Shown: positions 1-12,418 of the stretch, one piece after another
Layout: the number at the start of each line of letters is the position of its first letter
How positions within the stretch are numbered: the first letter of the stretch is position 1
Assembly (NCBI RefSeq): GCF_000276665.1
Contig: NW_004955433.1
Coordinates: 19,559,981-19,623,980, forward strand
Source: Chinchilla lanigera
Lineage: Eukaryota; Chordata; Mammalia; Rodentia; Chinchillidae
DNA length: 64,000 nucleotides
Direction: 5' to 3'
The notes under the pieces: model-generated
The model's input: the letters and a program-made list of their open reading frames with translations, nothing else
What the model was told of the DNA's origin: nothing
The model's database searches: none
Translations under genes and position numbers: made by a program

Positions 1-2090
1 GCTGAGTTCAGAACTGGAGGTGATATTTGTTTTCATTTTTATAACCCAAACTGGACCATTCAACATAAAAACCTTTTATAAAGAACTCATCACAGTCCCC
101 ACCCTGAGTTGTTCAGGGCGAGATGGATTTCACCTAATAGCCCTTCCACATCTCTATACTTAGGGATTTGTATCACTCATGGTTGTCATCAAAAAGAGTG
201 CTTCCTTCAAATTTGTCCAAATCACAGGTTTGTAGGGCAATGCTTCAAAGCAGCTCCTCACTGCCATTGTCATTAGGGATGAGGGTAAGTGGTGAGATAG
301 GTACCAAGTAGCACTGGGAGAAACAGGCTTAGATATCTGTCACAAAAGCTTTGGGGTGAACTAGGGGCAGAGGAGGCTCACGTGTGCCAGTCTCAAATGC
401 CAACATAAGCTTGTAATCACCAGTCATAGAAAAATGTACAAATTATCAACCATGATTTGAATTGTGTCGATTGCAGGTGTCCTTTCTGCAAAAGGCATAC
501 TCCTAAAATAATTGTGTTCAAATGGCCACTTAATAACACCAGATGGCTTTCTGATAATTTTTTCAGTCACCTCCCAAAACACTTATGCCTTTGAAAGGAA
601 ACAGCCACAAAAAGAACAATATATTCCTTACCATGAGAGTCCACGGTGACTTTGGTAATACAGGTACTGCTTATTGTTACACAGTTAATGAGAAAGTTAA
701 GCCCTGGCTGAGGTACCGCATTTTCCTCTGCTTTTAATGAACACTGACATTTGTGCTCAATTAGCAGTGACACAAATAATCATATGAGTCTTTGCTCTGA
801 TTCCAAACCAGTGTAGTTGGACCATCAGGACACATCCCTGTGTGATCAGATCAAAGCTCCTACGCAATGTGTCTTTTCAGAGCAGAGCAGAAACAAATTA
901 ATCATATCTCTCTAATTTTAAGTAGCATGTCTGAAGAGCCATCGGGGAAAAGTCATGGCAGGGACACAGAGGAAGTCAGCCTCTAAGTAGGTTGATGTTA
1001 CAAAAGGGATAAGGTGTCATGCCTGGCAGTAGCTATTTGCAGTTTGCTGCTCTATAATTTTTCTCACGGAAATTCAAAATTAAATTAGCTCTGTCCTTTT
1101 CTAATAAGAGATATCAAAAACTCTCTTTGGTCATGAAGCATAGCACATTAACTACAATTACATCAATATATCTTTCTCTTCTTCTTTGTGCAGCTTTTTA
1201 ATTTTTTTTTTCCATTCTCCTTTGGCAAGTTCTTTGGGAGCAACTTTAGCAAATAATTAATAATGAGAAGATTCTCCTGAGGAAATCATTTGGAATCATT
1301 TTGCTCCTGTGATAAATTGTCATTTCAGAATTGTAATCAGCAAAATTTGGATTCCCAATGTTAGATAATTACAGTGGCCCATTGCATCTAGATTGATTAG
1401 TATGTAAATGTATCTAATTCTACTTTGAAAAGTCAATATAAAGCAATGTAATAAATATATATATGTTTTATGGGATTCACATGATTGGGAACTTTGAGAG
1501 AAAACCTTATATTCAAATTTCAAAAGCCTATCTTGTAATCTGTCCCTAACTGGTACTCTCTCACCTTTGCTTCTTATGTTCAGTTGTACTTTATTATTTC
1601 GTTGGTCTCTGCAATAACAGCTTGGATCTGCTATATTCTTTCAACCATGTTTCACAGCCACCACTTAAATCATATCAATATTTATCTGCCTGAAACATAA
1701 AAGAGCACAATGCTATTGTTATCTGTGGTGCTCTGACTGTTGTACCAATGCTTGGTAAAGGACCCCAGTAAACTTGAGAGAAAGCCAAAAGTAGAACAAA
1801 CAGGAGGCAGAACCCAGGATAATGACAAGCTTCAAAAGACTCAATGGTTTAATGAATGGTATTTGAGAGATGAGGGCGGCATAACTGGAGTGGACAACTC
1901 AACTCAAATGAAGTTAGCTTTCAGATTTCTTTTCCTCTCCTATTCAGTTAAAAACCACATCTCTTTTAGTCTGCTGTTTGTTATGGATTCCCATGAAATA
2001 TAAATTGAGAACTTTAAAACTGCATTTCAAGTATCATTTCATGGAACTTAAAGAGCTGATTATAGCTCTTTTTGGGATAAATAAGGTAAG
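1..2090. other. Unannotated AT-rich DNA
   Basis: I see no gene, SINE, LTR or L1 similarity here. Open frames are short (87 codons or fewer), lack codon bias and have no recognisable motif. Probably ancient intergenic or intronic DNA. Confidence 0.6.
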
Positions 2091-2091
2091 C

Positions 2092-2281
2092 CAGCAGTTG
2101 TCACATCTAATTGCATGCTGGAAACACTGAGTTTATTGTGTTTGTTCTTTTTGTTTGTTTTATTTGGTGTTCAGGTTCCACCCACTGAGATTCTGATTTA
2201 ATTGGTGAATGGAGCATCACCATCTAGGTTTCAGAAACTCCACAGGTAATGCTATTTTACAGCCAGGTGGAGAATCACCTG
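2092..2281 (+). mobile_element. MER5A-like hAT-Charlie non-autonomous DNA transposon
   Basis: About 190 bp resemble the MER5A family. The left end (CAGCAGTTGTCACA) is close to the family's terminal repeat. The core contains GATTCTGATTTAATTGGT and a following run ending in AGAATCACCTG, the decayed right end. GTAAGC occurs next to both ends and may be the remnant of the 8-bp target duplication that hAT elements make. It has no coding capacity; the family was mobilised in trans by Charlie transposases and is ancient in placental mammals. Confidence 0.6.
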
Positions 2282-2394
2282 TAAGCTAAAACCATAATCC
2301 TCTCTGTATTCCCCAGATGTGATCAAAGATGTGGCCCTAAGGCAAAGCTAATGGGAAACAGATTTTCCAATGCTGAAATAAGATGGAACAGTCC

Positions 2395-2575
2395 TAATGT
2401 GAACATCCATCCTTTCATGTATTTATGCAGCAAACATCAATTGCATACCTACTGTGTGTCATGCCTGTTCTAGTCACCTCAGGATAGCAGTGAACATATT
2501 AGATGAGGTCTCATTTTCCACAGAGGTTATCATCTGCTGGGAAAGATAGCTGTAAACCATTTAACAAATGAATCA
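2395..2575 (-). mobile_element. L2 LINE 3' end fragment
   Basis: The plus strand reads as the reverse of an L2 tail: a stretch equivalent to 'ATTTATTGAGCACCTACTGTGTGCCAGGC', then 'GATAGCAGTGAACA', then a block matching 'CATGGAGCTTACATTCTAGTGG' with many substitutions. Divergence is high, as expected for an L2 remnant older than the rodent radiation. Confidence 0.6.
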
Positions 2576-4296
2576 AATGGCTGAATACTCTCCAGAAAAT
2601 GAAATACCGTGAACTGTATATGGCCATCAGTAAATGTAGAAAATTTGTGATGTAGGGCTACAGAGATCCGAGGAACATCTTCCAACTACAAGTACTCATA
2701 CAGGCAGGTGATGTAAGGTCTGACTTAGTATGTCGGACCTTAGGGCCAGCAGGGACAGCAGGGAAAATATGGGCTATAAGATAAATCAGAAGCACATCAG
2801 GTAAATCCTCTTCCTTATGGAGAAGAGATTGAATTTTGTTCTAATTTGTCATGGCAAAATTGTGAGGTTGATTAAGTAAAGGTTATCAAAGCAACTTTGA
2901 ATACAGGAAGGAGAAAGAAACCAGAAAGAGTATGTTCACTTTTCTCTGTGTAACAGCCAAAGGAAGGGATAGCTGTCTGTAGCCATTAGAGTTTATATCT
3001 GAGCTTCCAGAGTTTTGCTTATTTGTTGATTTCTTTATTTTTCCAGCAGCATAAAAGATCACCTTTCCCTGCCTTTCCTTCTTATGGTTCCTTTTTAGGT
3101 AATAACATCAGAAGAAATCTCAAAACTTGGAGTCTTAGGAATAAGCTCCATTCTCTGTGTCCCTGATACAACTATGTTTGGTACAAAATAGCTCTTCTCC
3201 TGTCCCCATTACATGGTTTGTAAATTTTTTCAACATTTGGAGCTAAGTAAAATCAGACAAATTTCCATCCTAGAATTGGTCAGGACATTAGCGTGATGTA
3301 GGATAAAAACAGTGTGATTTTTCTGAGGAGAGTAAGTTAAACGGTGTTGTCTTCACCATTGCTGTGGTTTTTAACTTTGCTAGGCATGGTGCATTATGCG
3401 TGCATGTAGCACTTGACCCAGAGAGGTAAGATTTCTTTTATAAACAGAACCTTTAACAGCATCTAGAAGTAGATGCATACTTCAGTCCCAGAACCCAGAC
3501 TCTTCTTATCACAAAATCAATACTAACAATCAATTTGTCACATGTTCACTTGCAGATTTAGTCTATAACATGATGACATGATAGTGCCTCCAGAAGAAAG
3601 CAGACAGGTCAGCTGTCAAGACAATCTTCCTTTTACTTCCTTTCCCACATCCACAGGAATCACCTCATTTCACAGGAGCATAGACAAATTTCTAACATAT
3701 CTGAAAGAAATAATGTATCCCACCACCTTCCATTTGGTTAGCAACAAAATGAATCACACAACTCGCTAACAGGAGAATCAAGTCTTTACATCAGATCTCA
3801 ATCTTCATGTAGTGTTGTGTTTTCACCCGTTGGCTCTTGTAGAAATCATTTGTGCTTCAGCTTTGACTTACCCCAAGCCAAAGATTACCACTGTCTTGAA
3901 ATCTGCTTGTTTTCCAATGTTAGCTTGGAATCATGATTGCTTGTAGGTACACATTTGCTAGTAGATCAGATTCTCTGTCATCAGCACCATGTAAGAATTT
4001 GAGATATTGCAGCAGTCTACTATATTGCAGGTTTAACCATAAAAAGAGACAGAGGAACTACTCTGTCTAGTATCTCTTCAATCACAATATCTATGAGTCT
4101 TTCTCAGAGACATGTGGTTCTGTGTGCTATTACCATCACCTGGAATGTGCTTATTTCTTTTAGGGAGGAGATTAGAGAGCAAGCACATTGCCCATCGCTG
4201 TGTGTCACTATGTGATATCATACTTTGCATATTCTCAGGCAAAGGCAATTATTAATGGTTATAACTTGGTGCCCCCTTTTATGCCTGTGTTACACA
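2576..4296. other. Unannotated DNA
   Basis: No recognisable element or gene. A 63-codon frame at 3578-3769 (plus) has no motif and no coding signature, so it is not called. Confidence 0.55.
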
Positions 4297-4460
4297 GTCA
4301 TTCATGCATTTATCAAACTGTCTGTTCAAGGGCTTTCATATGCCAAGTGTGGAGTTAGATATTTGTAACTCTAAGAGTCATAAAGACATAATCCCTGCCT
4401 TCAAGGAGCCAAAATCCAGTGGTAAGATTAATAGATTAAGAGACAATGATAAAAAATGCA
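4297..4460 (-). mobile_element. L2 LINE 3' end fragment
   Basis: The sequence shows the reversed L2 tail pattern: 'CATTTATCAAACTGTCTGTTC', 'ATGCCAAGTGTGGAG', 'ATCCCTGCCTTCAAGGAGCC' and 'CAGTGGTAAGATTAATAGA'. The match to 'atccctgccctcatggagc' is clear. Old and diverged. Confidence 0.6.
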
Positions 4461-5639
4461 ATAAATCCTCTGGAAAATTCTAAGAACATGTTTGTAGTTA
4501 ATTTAAATCTATAAATTTTTAAACCTGTATATCACATCTGAGGCAATTTATGTTGAATTTGTCTTGTGGGTTCAGATGACATCCTACATATGACAATATC
4601 TATCTTTTTGTAATCTATCAAATAAAAATTTATCTCTTTATATTAAAGCATTAATTTTGCATTTATATTTTGACTTATATTTTGAATGCAATCTTTGAGG
4701 AAATGTACTGTGTCTTAGGCATTGTATGAGTGCGTAGCCTTTAAAAGGAACTTTCTAGGCAAGTAGTATTATAAGTGTTTGATCTTTTTGTTTTTATTGG
4801 AAAGTATATGATATAGTTCATCAAACCACATAAAATTGCATTTTTAATAAGCTTTTTTAAATCTTTCAATAACGATCTGAGCCACTTATAGCTCACAAAT
4901 TTGATTTGATTTCCATCTTGGAAAAACTTCAATCTGGCTGGTATTAATAGCTACAGACTTTATTTTCTCTCTCAAAAAAGTATGTCTACAGTACATGATA
5001 AATCCATTAGTTAAACTGCATTATCTTAGGATCCTATCATCATTACATCTCAGCACTGTCATAGTTTAAGATGTAATCTCCAACCCCCTGCCAAAAGTGT
5101 CAATCACAATTTGTCAAGCAAATATAATCTGAATAAAAGATGCTCCATGACTTTGTTGAAAAAGGGTTGCATGCGAAAGCGATGTTTTCAAAGAAAAAAA
5201 AGGCATCTTTTTTTCTAAAAATAAAAAAACTTTAAAATATTTGATATTGAATCTCCCCACCCACTGCGTCACCCTCCTTTAATTTTCTTGAAGATGGTGA
5301 CCTGTGGTGGTGAGACAGACAAGAAGCCCTGACTCTCGTTTTACCCTGTGCTGGCTGGAGGGGCATGTGGCTTGGACTGTGGCCAGCACACCTCTCCTCC
5401 TTGCTTCTCTTGGCTCTTTTTTTCCCGGCAACGGACTGGGACGGTTTGCTTCAGTGTCCATCCTGGAAATCAGACCACCATTCTCCATTCTAACATGAGT
5501 GCAGCCAGCCAGGCAGCATGGTGCCCTCCCTCAGTCCCACCATTTCTGATGATATTGTTGCCTTTTGAGAGAAGGGAGGGGGTAGCCTGGAGTGGCTAAG
5601 GTCAGAAAGGACAGGTATGGGCCTTTTATTTGCAAACCT
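4461..5639. other. Unannotated DNA with a more GC-rich patch
   Basis: Nothing recognisable. The sub-block 5265-5600 is visibly richer in G and C than its surroundings and holds three overlapping short open frames on both strands (60-80 codons). I recognise no protein. It could be the edge of an old LTR or retrocopy continuing into the MaLR fragment that follows. Confidence 0.45.
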
Positions 5640-5843
5640 AACATTCACATTAAGCTTACAGCTCTGCCCCTCATGGAAATAGGCCTGCAGTTGCTACACT
5701 GCACACAAACTATCTGCCCCAGGGCAGGTGTAGCTCTCACACCCATAATCTCAACGTTGGACCATGAATCAGTCATTAACTCTAGAAGCCCACGTCATAA
5801 CTGCATGAGGCTTTGCGGGCATATCTAGACACAAACCACGACA
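5640..5843 (-). mobile_element. MaLR (ERVL-type) LTR, partial
   Basis: Related to the copies at 8399-8777, 9352-9690 and 63235-63583. Shared blocks are 'CTGCCCCAGGGCAGGTGTAG', 'CTCACACCCATAATC', 'TTGGACCATGAATCA', 'CATGAGGCTTTG' and the end 'GACACAAACCACGACA', the reverse of the TGTTATGGTTTGTGTC LTR start. The left (LTR 3') half is missing or too decayed to see. Confidence 0.7.
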
Positions 5844-8398
5844 CCTGGCCATAAAGAAAAAAAAAGAACAAAACTAATCTGAAATAAACAGCTAAGAAAG
5901 CAATGACATCCTTCAAAAATCAAGACAAAATAATAAAGCACAAGAAAATAAAAAGAGCACGTAATGTTTTGAATTAAACAACACAGATTCCAGCATGACT
6001 CAGAAGCTTCTGAGGTCATGAACTTACTGTAACATTATGTAATAATTGCCACAATTATGATTGAAATCAAAGCAAAATACATTCATTAATAGTATGTGTT
6101 ATTCATCTGTAGCAGTGAAAGTCTTAGAAAAGCAGCATTTTGCTCTACAGATATGAAGTTGAAAGAAATTAATAATTTAGTGAAGATTACCAAAATAGGT
6201 AACTGAAGGCTACTACTTTACACTGTTTGCTGATTCCAAATTTATATTCTTCCAATTTTATAAAACATCAGAAAGCAGGGGATCCTGATTTAAATTTGAG
6301 ATATTTTTCTATCAGATACAAGAAAATACATTATTTAAGTTTTAATGAAGAAATTAAGAAATATGTAGGAAAAAGTCATGGTTAAAACAACAAGCACTAT
6401 GTTTCTATCATGTATGCGTGGGCCCATTTCTCTTCTTGATTATGGCCTTGAGTCAAAAAAAGTCATTACTTAAGAGAAGTACCTTGACAGTTTGTGGCAG
6501 TGTTCTGTATAATATAATTTAAAGTTTCAAATAAATCTTTTCATTGAAATATCACAATGGGTTAAGGATGAATTGATATAAAACAATATTTCTCATATTT
6601 CAAACTCATTTTTGGCACTGCATTCTGAACCTGGCACATTTTATTTCTTTCTTATTTTGAGTGACTTTTCAAGTGGTCCTGCCAAGAGCTAGTAGAATTA
6701 CTAAGAGGTTTATGATTTAATAGCTATTTTTTATTGTATTTGGAAGCTAGTCTTAAGTAGAGCTAAAACTCCAGGGTCACTATTTTAGAGTAGTAAAGAC
6801 TGACATCTAAATCATGATCTAAAGAAAGTTTCAGGCCATACCTTTCCTTGAATGTAAAAAATAATAAAAAATGGATTTGTCTCTGAAAATTTTGGTATTT
6901 GATATCCTTGAGAAATTGTTAAGTGTGTTAAATTCCTGATCTCAGTAATTACAATGTAAGAGACATTTACCTTACATCTATTACACTTAGTTAATTCTCA
7001 GTTAAAGTTCCTTAAACAGGTACTAAATAGCTCTCTCTTATCAAGGGGAAAATATAGTTGAGTCTAAAATAGATATTTTAGGGTTTACCACTAGTAAATC
7101 GTCAGACATAATACAAAAAACATAAGTTGCTGCAAAAAGTAGGGATAGGAGATATTGGACATTTTAAAATTTAATTCCAGATAGAAGCCACAGAATGACT
7201 AACTGTATATTCCAATGAAATCTACATAAAATAGTATGTGCAAAATATTCTATTTCTCATTTACCATTTGAGTGAAGCCCAGATAAGTTAAGAAATATAC
7301 CTAAGCTTCTGGGAACAGGAAGTATCATGCTCTGTCTCTACAATGATTTTTTCCCACTCCTCCTTCATAAAATTTCCTTTATTTACCCTTCAATGTTGCA
7401 TTTAAATAATACCACTAGGAATAGTCAACTCTGGTCCCTACCTATCTATATGATATAGATGTCCTTCCACTAATGCCTTGTGTGCTTGTTTCAGCATTCA
7501 CTAGACAGAATAAAAACAAGTTTGGTCATTCCTTAATTTACTCCACTGGATACTAACCCTATGGATGGTGGAAAACTCATCTTATCACACCTGAAGAACC
7601 ATACACCTACCATAATAAAGAGTATATATTAAGTATTCAATGGTTTGCATAAAGTGGCATAAATTAAAATCAAACCTAGGTTTATGTAACTTCTAAGGCA
7701 ATGCATTATAGTGTCACAAGGTCAAAATGATAAATGGAAAAATTTTTCCAAGAATCAAGTACTAAACTGATGATGAACTTTATACCATCATGTAGGAGAT
7801 TTTCTTGATGGGTCTTAGAATATGTTCTATGACTCTATGTTTACAATCAGCTATTCAGTCCAAAGCAAATCCATATTTATTCTAAAAGACAAAAGTAAGT
7901 AACAACTTCATTGGCCATGAGAACAGAGAGAAAAAATGATTGGCATTCAGCTGACTGAAACTGGGCTGAGAATATGAAAAATAAGAAAACAAATATCTCC
8001 CTACTATCCTTGCACAAATCAATTCCTCTAACTTTTGTTTCCAACTTGACTGTCTTATATTTTGGAGACATGTATGTAATACAATGATGTTTAGAAATCT
8101 ACATATTTCCAAACTGATTCAAAGCACATATCCATATTACAAGATGTGGGAAGTAGCATTTCACTGAGAGATGTTCAACATCAAGCTATAAAAACTAATG
8201 CAAGTTAGGAGCAACCAAGGAAGTGTATGGATTAGGTGAAGAACAAGACTGCATATACTGTCTCCAGCTTGTGTGGAGATTGTGGGTGTGTGAGAAGGCT
8301 GGAATGAGCATAGCACCACACACACACATCCCTGAGAGTCTACCAAGGATTCAAATTCACAGCTAATTCTAAGCCAGGTGGTTCTTCCCATTGCCTTG
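5844..8398. other. Unannotated AT-rich DNA
   Basis: No gene or clear repeat. A short CA run sits at 8317-8330. Overlapping 64- and 76-codon frames on the minus strand near 7877-8112 show no recognisable protein. Confidence 0.55.
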
Positions 8399-8777
8399 TG
8401 TCTCAGTCACATTTCTCTTATTGCTGAGACAAAACACCAGACACCCAGAATTAAGGAAGGAAAGGTTTATTTGGTTCATAGTTCATGGACGTTTCAGTCC
8501 ATAATCAGCTGGCTTCAAGGCAGGGTGGCACATGGCAGAAGGCAACAGTTCATGGCAGCAGAAAACAGCAAAACAGCAAGAGCCGAAAAAGAGGAGTAGT
8601 GAGGATAACAAGCCTCTTTCCCTCCATTACACTGTGTGCAGGTTACCTGCACCAGGGTAAGTGTAATTCTCACACCCATAATTCCAGCTTTGGACCATGG
8701 ATCAATCAAAACTTCTAGAAGCCCTCCTCATGACTGCATGAGGTTTTGGGGGGGCATCTAGACAAAAAACTATAATA
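8399..8777 (-). mobile_element. MaLR (ERVL-type) solo LTR
   Basis: About 379 bp. Reversed, it starts TATTATAGTTT (decayed TGTTATGGTTT) and ends in GACTGAGACA. It includes the 'CACACCCATAAT', 'TGGACCATGGATCA' and 'CATGAGGTTTTGGGGGGGCAT' blocks shared with the other three copies. Flanks CCTTG (8394-8398) and CCATG (8778-8782) match at four of five bases, fitting the 5-bp target duplication of ERVL-class integration. No internal retroviral sequence adjoins it, so it is a solo LTR. Confidence 0.8.
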
Positions 8778-9351
8778 CCATGCTAACAGGTTTATTGAAG
8801 TTCTGACATTACTGTGCTTTCTTTTTAGTATGAACACAGAATTGGAACATAGAATAAGGGGCACAGAATGGATGTTGACTGTTCAAACTATATATTCTGG
8901 TAATAAAATAATACTAAATAATCCTACGTATATGAAAACTAACCAGATTGCTGAGATTACAAATCTCACATCATTCTTCAGATATTTGGTCAGATTGATT
9001 ATTATTATCCTAATTTTACAAGAACTAATATATCCAATATTGGTTAATTGCATTTGCTAAGGTGACACAAATACTGTGGAATAATCTTCAAAGCTAAAAT
9101 TTATGATACAAGCCCTGACGCTGTATTTCATGGCTTCCTTTGGCTTGACTACATTTAGCATGATGATCTTATGAAATGATAGGATTTTGAGAGGCAAAAA
9201 ATTATATTAATATGCTATCACAACTGTCACAACCATCCTATGCACAGATATAGAATTGTTGAATAAGCAGTTATTGTTGGGGATGGGGATAACAGTAACT
9301 GTCCTCTACCATGTTTGAGTCACTCTCCTTAGCAAATCTAATGGTTTTGAG
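8778..9351. other. Unannotated DNA between two MaLR LTRs
   Basis: About 570 bp with no retroviral motif and no recognisable coding sequence. It could not be identified as internal MaLR sequence, so the two flanking LTRs look like independent insertions. Confidence 0.5.
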
Positions 9352-9690
9352 TGTCTTAGTCAGCTTTCCCACTGCTGCACAAAACACCTGACACCCACAA
9401 ATTACAGAGGGAGAGGTTCATTTGGCTCACAGTTTCAGTGGGTTCAGTCAATGGTCAACTGGGTGCAAGCTTAAAATATCACTGTGGAAGGGCATGATGG
9501 AGCAAAGCTGCCTAGTTCATGACAGTCCGTTAGTAGACAAGAGAAACAGCCAGAAAGAGGCTAAGGACCATATATACTACCACCAAATCATGATTCTGTG
9601 ACCCACCTAGACACATGCACAAAAATGCTTTGCTGATACCCTTACTACCTCTGAAGTTAATCCTGTTAACAGTCCAATTTAACTATCATA
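9352..9690 (-). mobile_element. MaLR (ERVL-type) solo LTR
   Basis: Begins TGTCTTAGTCAGCTTTCCCA on the plus strand (reverse of the LTR 3' end) and ends near AACTATCATA (reverse of the TG-start). It shares 'ACACCTGACACCC', 'GAGAGGTTCATTTGGCTCA' and 'AGTTTCAGTGGGTTCAGTC' with the 8399-8777 copy. Flanks TTGAG (9347-9351) and CTGAG (9691-9695) match four of five bases. More diverged than the 63 kb copy. Confidence 0.75.
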
Positions 9691-10652
9691 CTGAGTCTGG
9701 ATCAATATTGTTGTAATATTTAATATGACAATGACTTTCTGTATGTCTTAATTTGCTATTCAATCACAGTTGGGAAATGATTTTCTATTGTTCCCCAGCC
9801 AAATGTCATAAACACACATACACACACACACACACCACTCAGGGACACTTCATTATGTATTTTCTTATTAAGTGCAATTGTTAGCTAGTTATAATATCAT
9901 GCAGTCATCTTTGCCTAATAATAAAATGTAAGACAAAAAGCTGAAATTCTGCCCATTAAAGAGTCATCATTTACATATAGTTTCATTATTTGTGGTACTG
10001 TAAGTTTATTAGTAATTTTTAGATACCAATTATTCAGATATTTTTATAGTAGCATAGTCTGACTATTCCTTAGTTCCTAGAATAATCCAAGCATGTGTCT
10101 TATTTTTTATCTTTTCCCTTTGAGAAGGACTCTAGATTGGTCATTTTTAATTTCAAGAACTTAGTGACCTGACTACTATCCAGGTTAATGTCTAATATTG
10201 ACCTTGATTTGACTTGAGATTCACTTGAGACATAACAGAGAGGTGTTTCCAGAGACAAGTGATTCTCTTTGGAGTACTTCTTTGGTGCATGGAGCACACA
10301 ATAAAATCCTTTGTGTTATCTGTAAGTTTCATTTCTTCATAATCAGCCTTGATAGTAGTAACTCCTTATGCTGATATTATTTCAGTTGTAATATATATTC
10401 TTATATACTATCATTCTAATAAATAATAGATTGTAGCTCCATCTTCTAGGCCTGTGATTTAACAATGCAGCTTGTTATGTGTTCAGAAATATTTAGAATG
10501 TGAAATTAAATAAAACAGGAATGCAGATATCAAATGACTACATATAAAATTGTCTTTGACACTTTGTTTACAATTAAAATACTTCTAAATATACCTAGTG
10601 CATGTCTATATCCAATTAAAAAATGAAAAGTAATTGGTAGAATTTTATTTTG
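9691..10652. other. Unannotated DNA with a CA microsatellite
   Basis: A CA/TACA run lies at about 9812-9834. A 65-codon minus-strand frame at 10100-10297 is Ser/Lys-rich but has no recognised domain. Nothing else is supportable. Confidence 0.5.
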
Positions 10653-10750
10653 TATAAATAGGTATTCATTTAGTTTTGTATAGGTGTTTAGTTTTGTATA
10701 GGTTTTATACAAATAGGTATTCATTTAGCATAAATAGGTATTCATTTAGT
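10653..10750. repeat. Local tandem repeat, about 20-bp unit, three copies
   Basis: The unit AAATAGGTATTCATTTAG occurs starting near 10655, 10711 and 10732. The first two are separated by two partial GTTTTGTATAGG units. It reads as a small minisatellite formed by slippage or short segmental duplication. Confidence 0.75.
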
Positions 10751-10876
10751 TTTGCAATCCTCAATAGACTATAATAACAATTAGTTTATATATTTACAAT
10801 TCATAAAACATGCTCTTTAATTAAACAGATTAGCTTCCTGACAAAATGAAGTTCAAATATGAAAGCGATCTATTTT

Positions 10877-11045
10877 ATTTTATTTCATTTTAATCTTTTT
10901 GTCTTTTTGAGACAGGCTCTTACTATGCAGTTCAGGCTGGCCTTGAGCTCACTTTGTAGCCCAGGCTGGTCTCGAACTCACAATGATGCTCCTGCCTCAG
11001 CCTCCCGAGTGCTAGGATTACAGGCGTGCACCACCATGCCCTGCT
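10877..11045 (-). mobile_element. B1-type (7SL-derived) SINE
   Basis: The plus strand shows the reversed B1 body: GAGACAGGCTCTTACTATG, CAGGCTGGCCTTGAGCTCAC, then GCCTCAGCCTCCCGAGTGCT and the reversed 5' end GTGCACCACCATGCC. It is flanked by a 17-bp duplication, TGAAAGCGATCTATTTT (10860-10876) and TGAAAGAGATCTATTTT (11046-11062), with one mismatch. That is direct evidence of L1-mediated insertion. Confidence 0.93.
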
Positions 11046-11062
11046 TGAAAGAGATCTATTTT

Positions 11063-11709
11063 TATAATCTATTTCTTTCAATTTTAAAAACTCTTTCTCC
11101 TAAGATATATAGATCCAATTGTACATAGACATTTTGGGTTGGTACTGAACTTCTGTTTTAACCAAGAATTAATCTCTTTGTATTGATTAAGTTGTCCTTT
11201 TAAAAATAAAAAGACAACTGAATGAACTGAATGCTTAGATGCGGAAAAAGTTTTATAAACTAGAACCTCTGACACAATCTATCAGTTAAGCAATTTATTA
11301 TTTTATAATGAAAAGACACTATCACTAATAGGTCAAACAATTCTTTCATTCTCTTGTTATTTTCCTTCTTTTTTTTTTTTTTGTAATGGTAAATACAGTG
11401 TTGTTATCTTCGGACAGGATGACAGCTTCAGGCAAGAGATACAACTCCAGGGACTAGCACTTTAATTTAAAAAGCCAAGAGGAAAAAGCACAGGAGGAAA
11501 TCAAATGCGACAAGTCTGGAGACAAAGAGTGCATTTCACAATCCAAACTTGGATAAGGAAGCCTTGCTAACTCTCAAGCCGGTGCCAGAGGTTGTACTTT
11601 TAATAGCAAAAACAGAGGATATGGAAAGAAATGGCGTAAGTCTCTGCAGTGAAGAGCTGAGGGCAGATATTCAGCATCGAATCATATCCAGGCTATTACT
11701 TTCCAGAGC
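11063..11709. other. Unannotated DNA
   Basis: No recognisable element. A T-run lies near 11370-11382. The block 11400-11650 has somewhat higher GC but no identifiable coding sequence. Confidence 0.5.
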
Positions 11710-12276
11710 TGATATTTAAGGGAGAAGAAGAGTGCTCTGACACTTGGTGTAGGAGAGTACTTTCTTTTACTTTGTTTAGGGGGAGTACAACCCAACCCAA
11801 TAGGTTCACCCCCACGAGTGAGCCAAGATATACAGCAGGAGATAAAAGATTGAATGAAGGTGTATTACATGGAGTAAGCAAAGTGCACACAGGAGACAAT
11901 TCTCAAAGTAGTGCCTCCCAGAACAAATAAAGCAAGGCTCTGTCTTTTTTTAATTGGGGAAACATATGCACACTAATGCAGGAAAGACTCAGCATCACCT
12001 GTACAGTCAGCCATGCTCATTCATACTCAGAACATCTGTGGGCAGATAATTTTGTATTACTGAGAGCGGGGTTTATGCTGGATCACCCAAAAAGAGTGAG
12101 TCAGAGTGACTTTAAGATTTTCCTTGTTTCTTTGTAAACTGCTCTTGATGATCCAAAACAAGCATCCAAATAAAATCCACTTTGAAGAAATACTAGTAGT
12201 TTCTTAAATGGTAGAAGCTGGTTCCCCACTCCATAAACCTGGGTGTCCCTAAAACTACCTACCTCATGGTCAACAC
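11710..12276 (-). mobile_element. LTR-like block, family unknown
   Basis: Read on the minus strand, the block has the general form of an LTR. It could start TGTGTTGACCATG and end CCCTTAAATATCA, with a Thr/Ser-poor, C- and T-rich 3' part (about 11760-11900) resembling a U5. A TTTATT/AATAAA-type signal lies near 11927-11933. I could not place it in a family and saw no clear target duplication. A decayed ERV solo LTR is the best guess; unique sequence is the alternative. Confidence 0.35.
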
Positions 12277-12360
12277 ACTGTGTAATTACAAAAGAAAAGA
12301 TAGCACCATTCCTCCCTTTCTTCCATCAATAAACAAGGATTTCTATGATCTAGTGAGTGA

Positions 12361-12418
12361 TAAATGATAAATGATAAATAATTAATAATAAATGCAGCAC
12401 AGAGAGAGAGAGAGAGGA
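12361..12418. repeat. Simple repeats (TAAATGA)n and (GA)n
   Basis: Three TAAATGA-type units are followed by TAATAATAAAT and then an AG dinucleotide run at 12401-12417. Confidence 0.85.

Noticed and set aside
10653..10750. CRISPR-like array
   Set aside because: Only three units with unequal, related spacers in a mammalian genome; it is a local tandem repeat.
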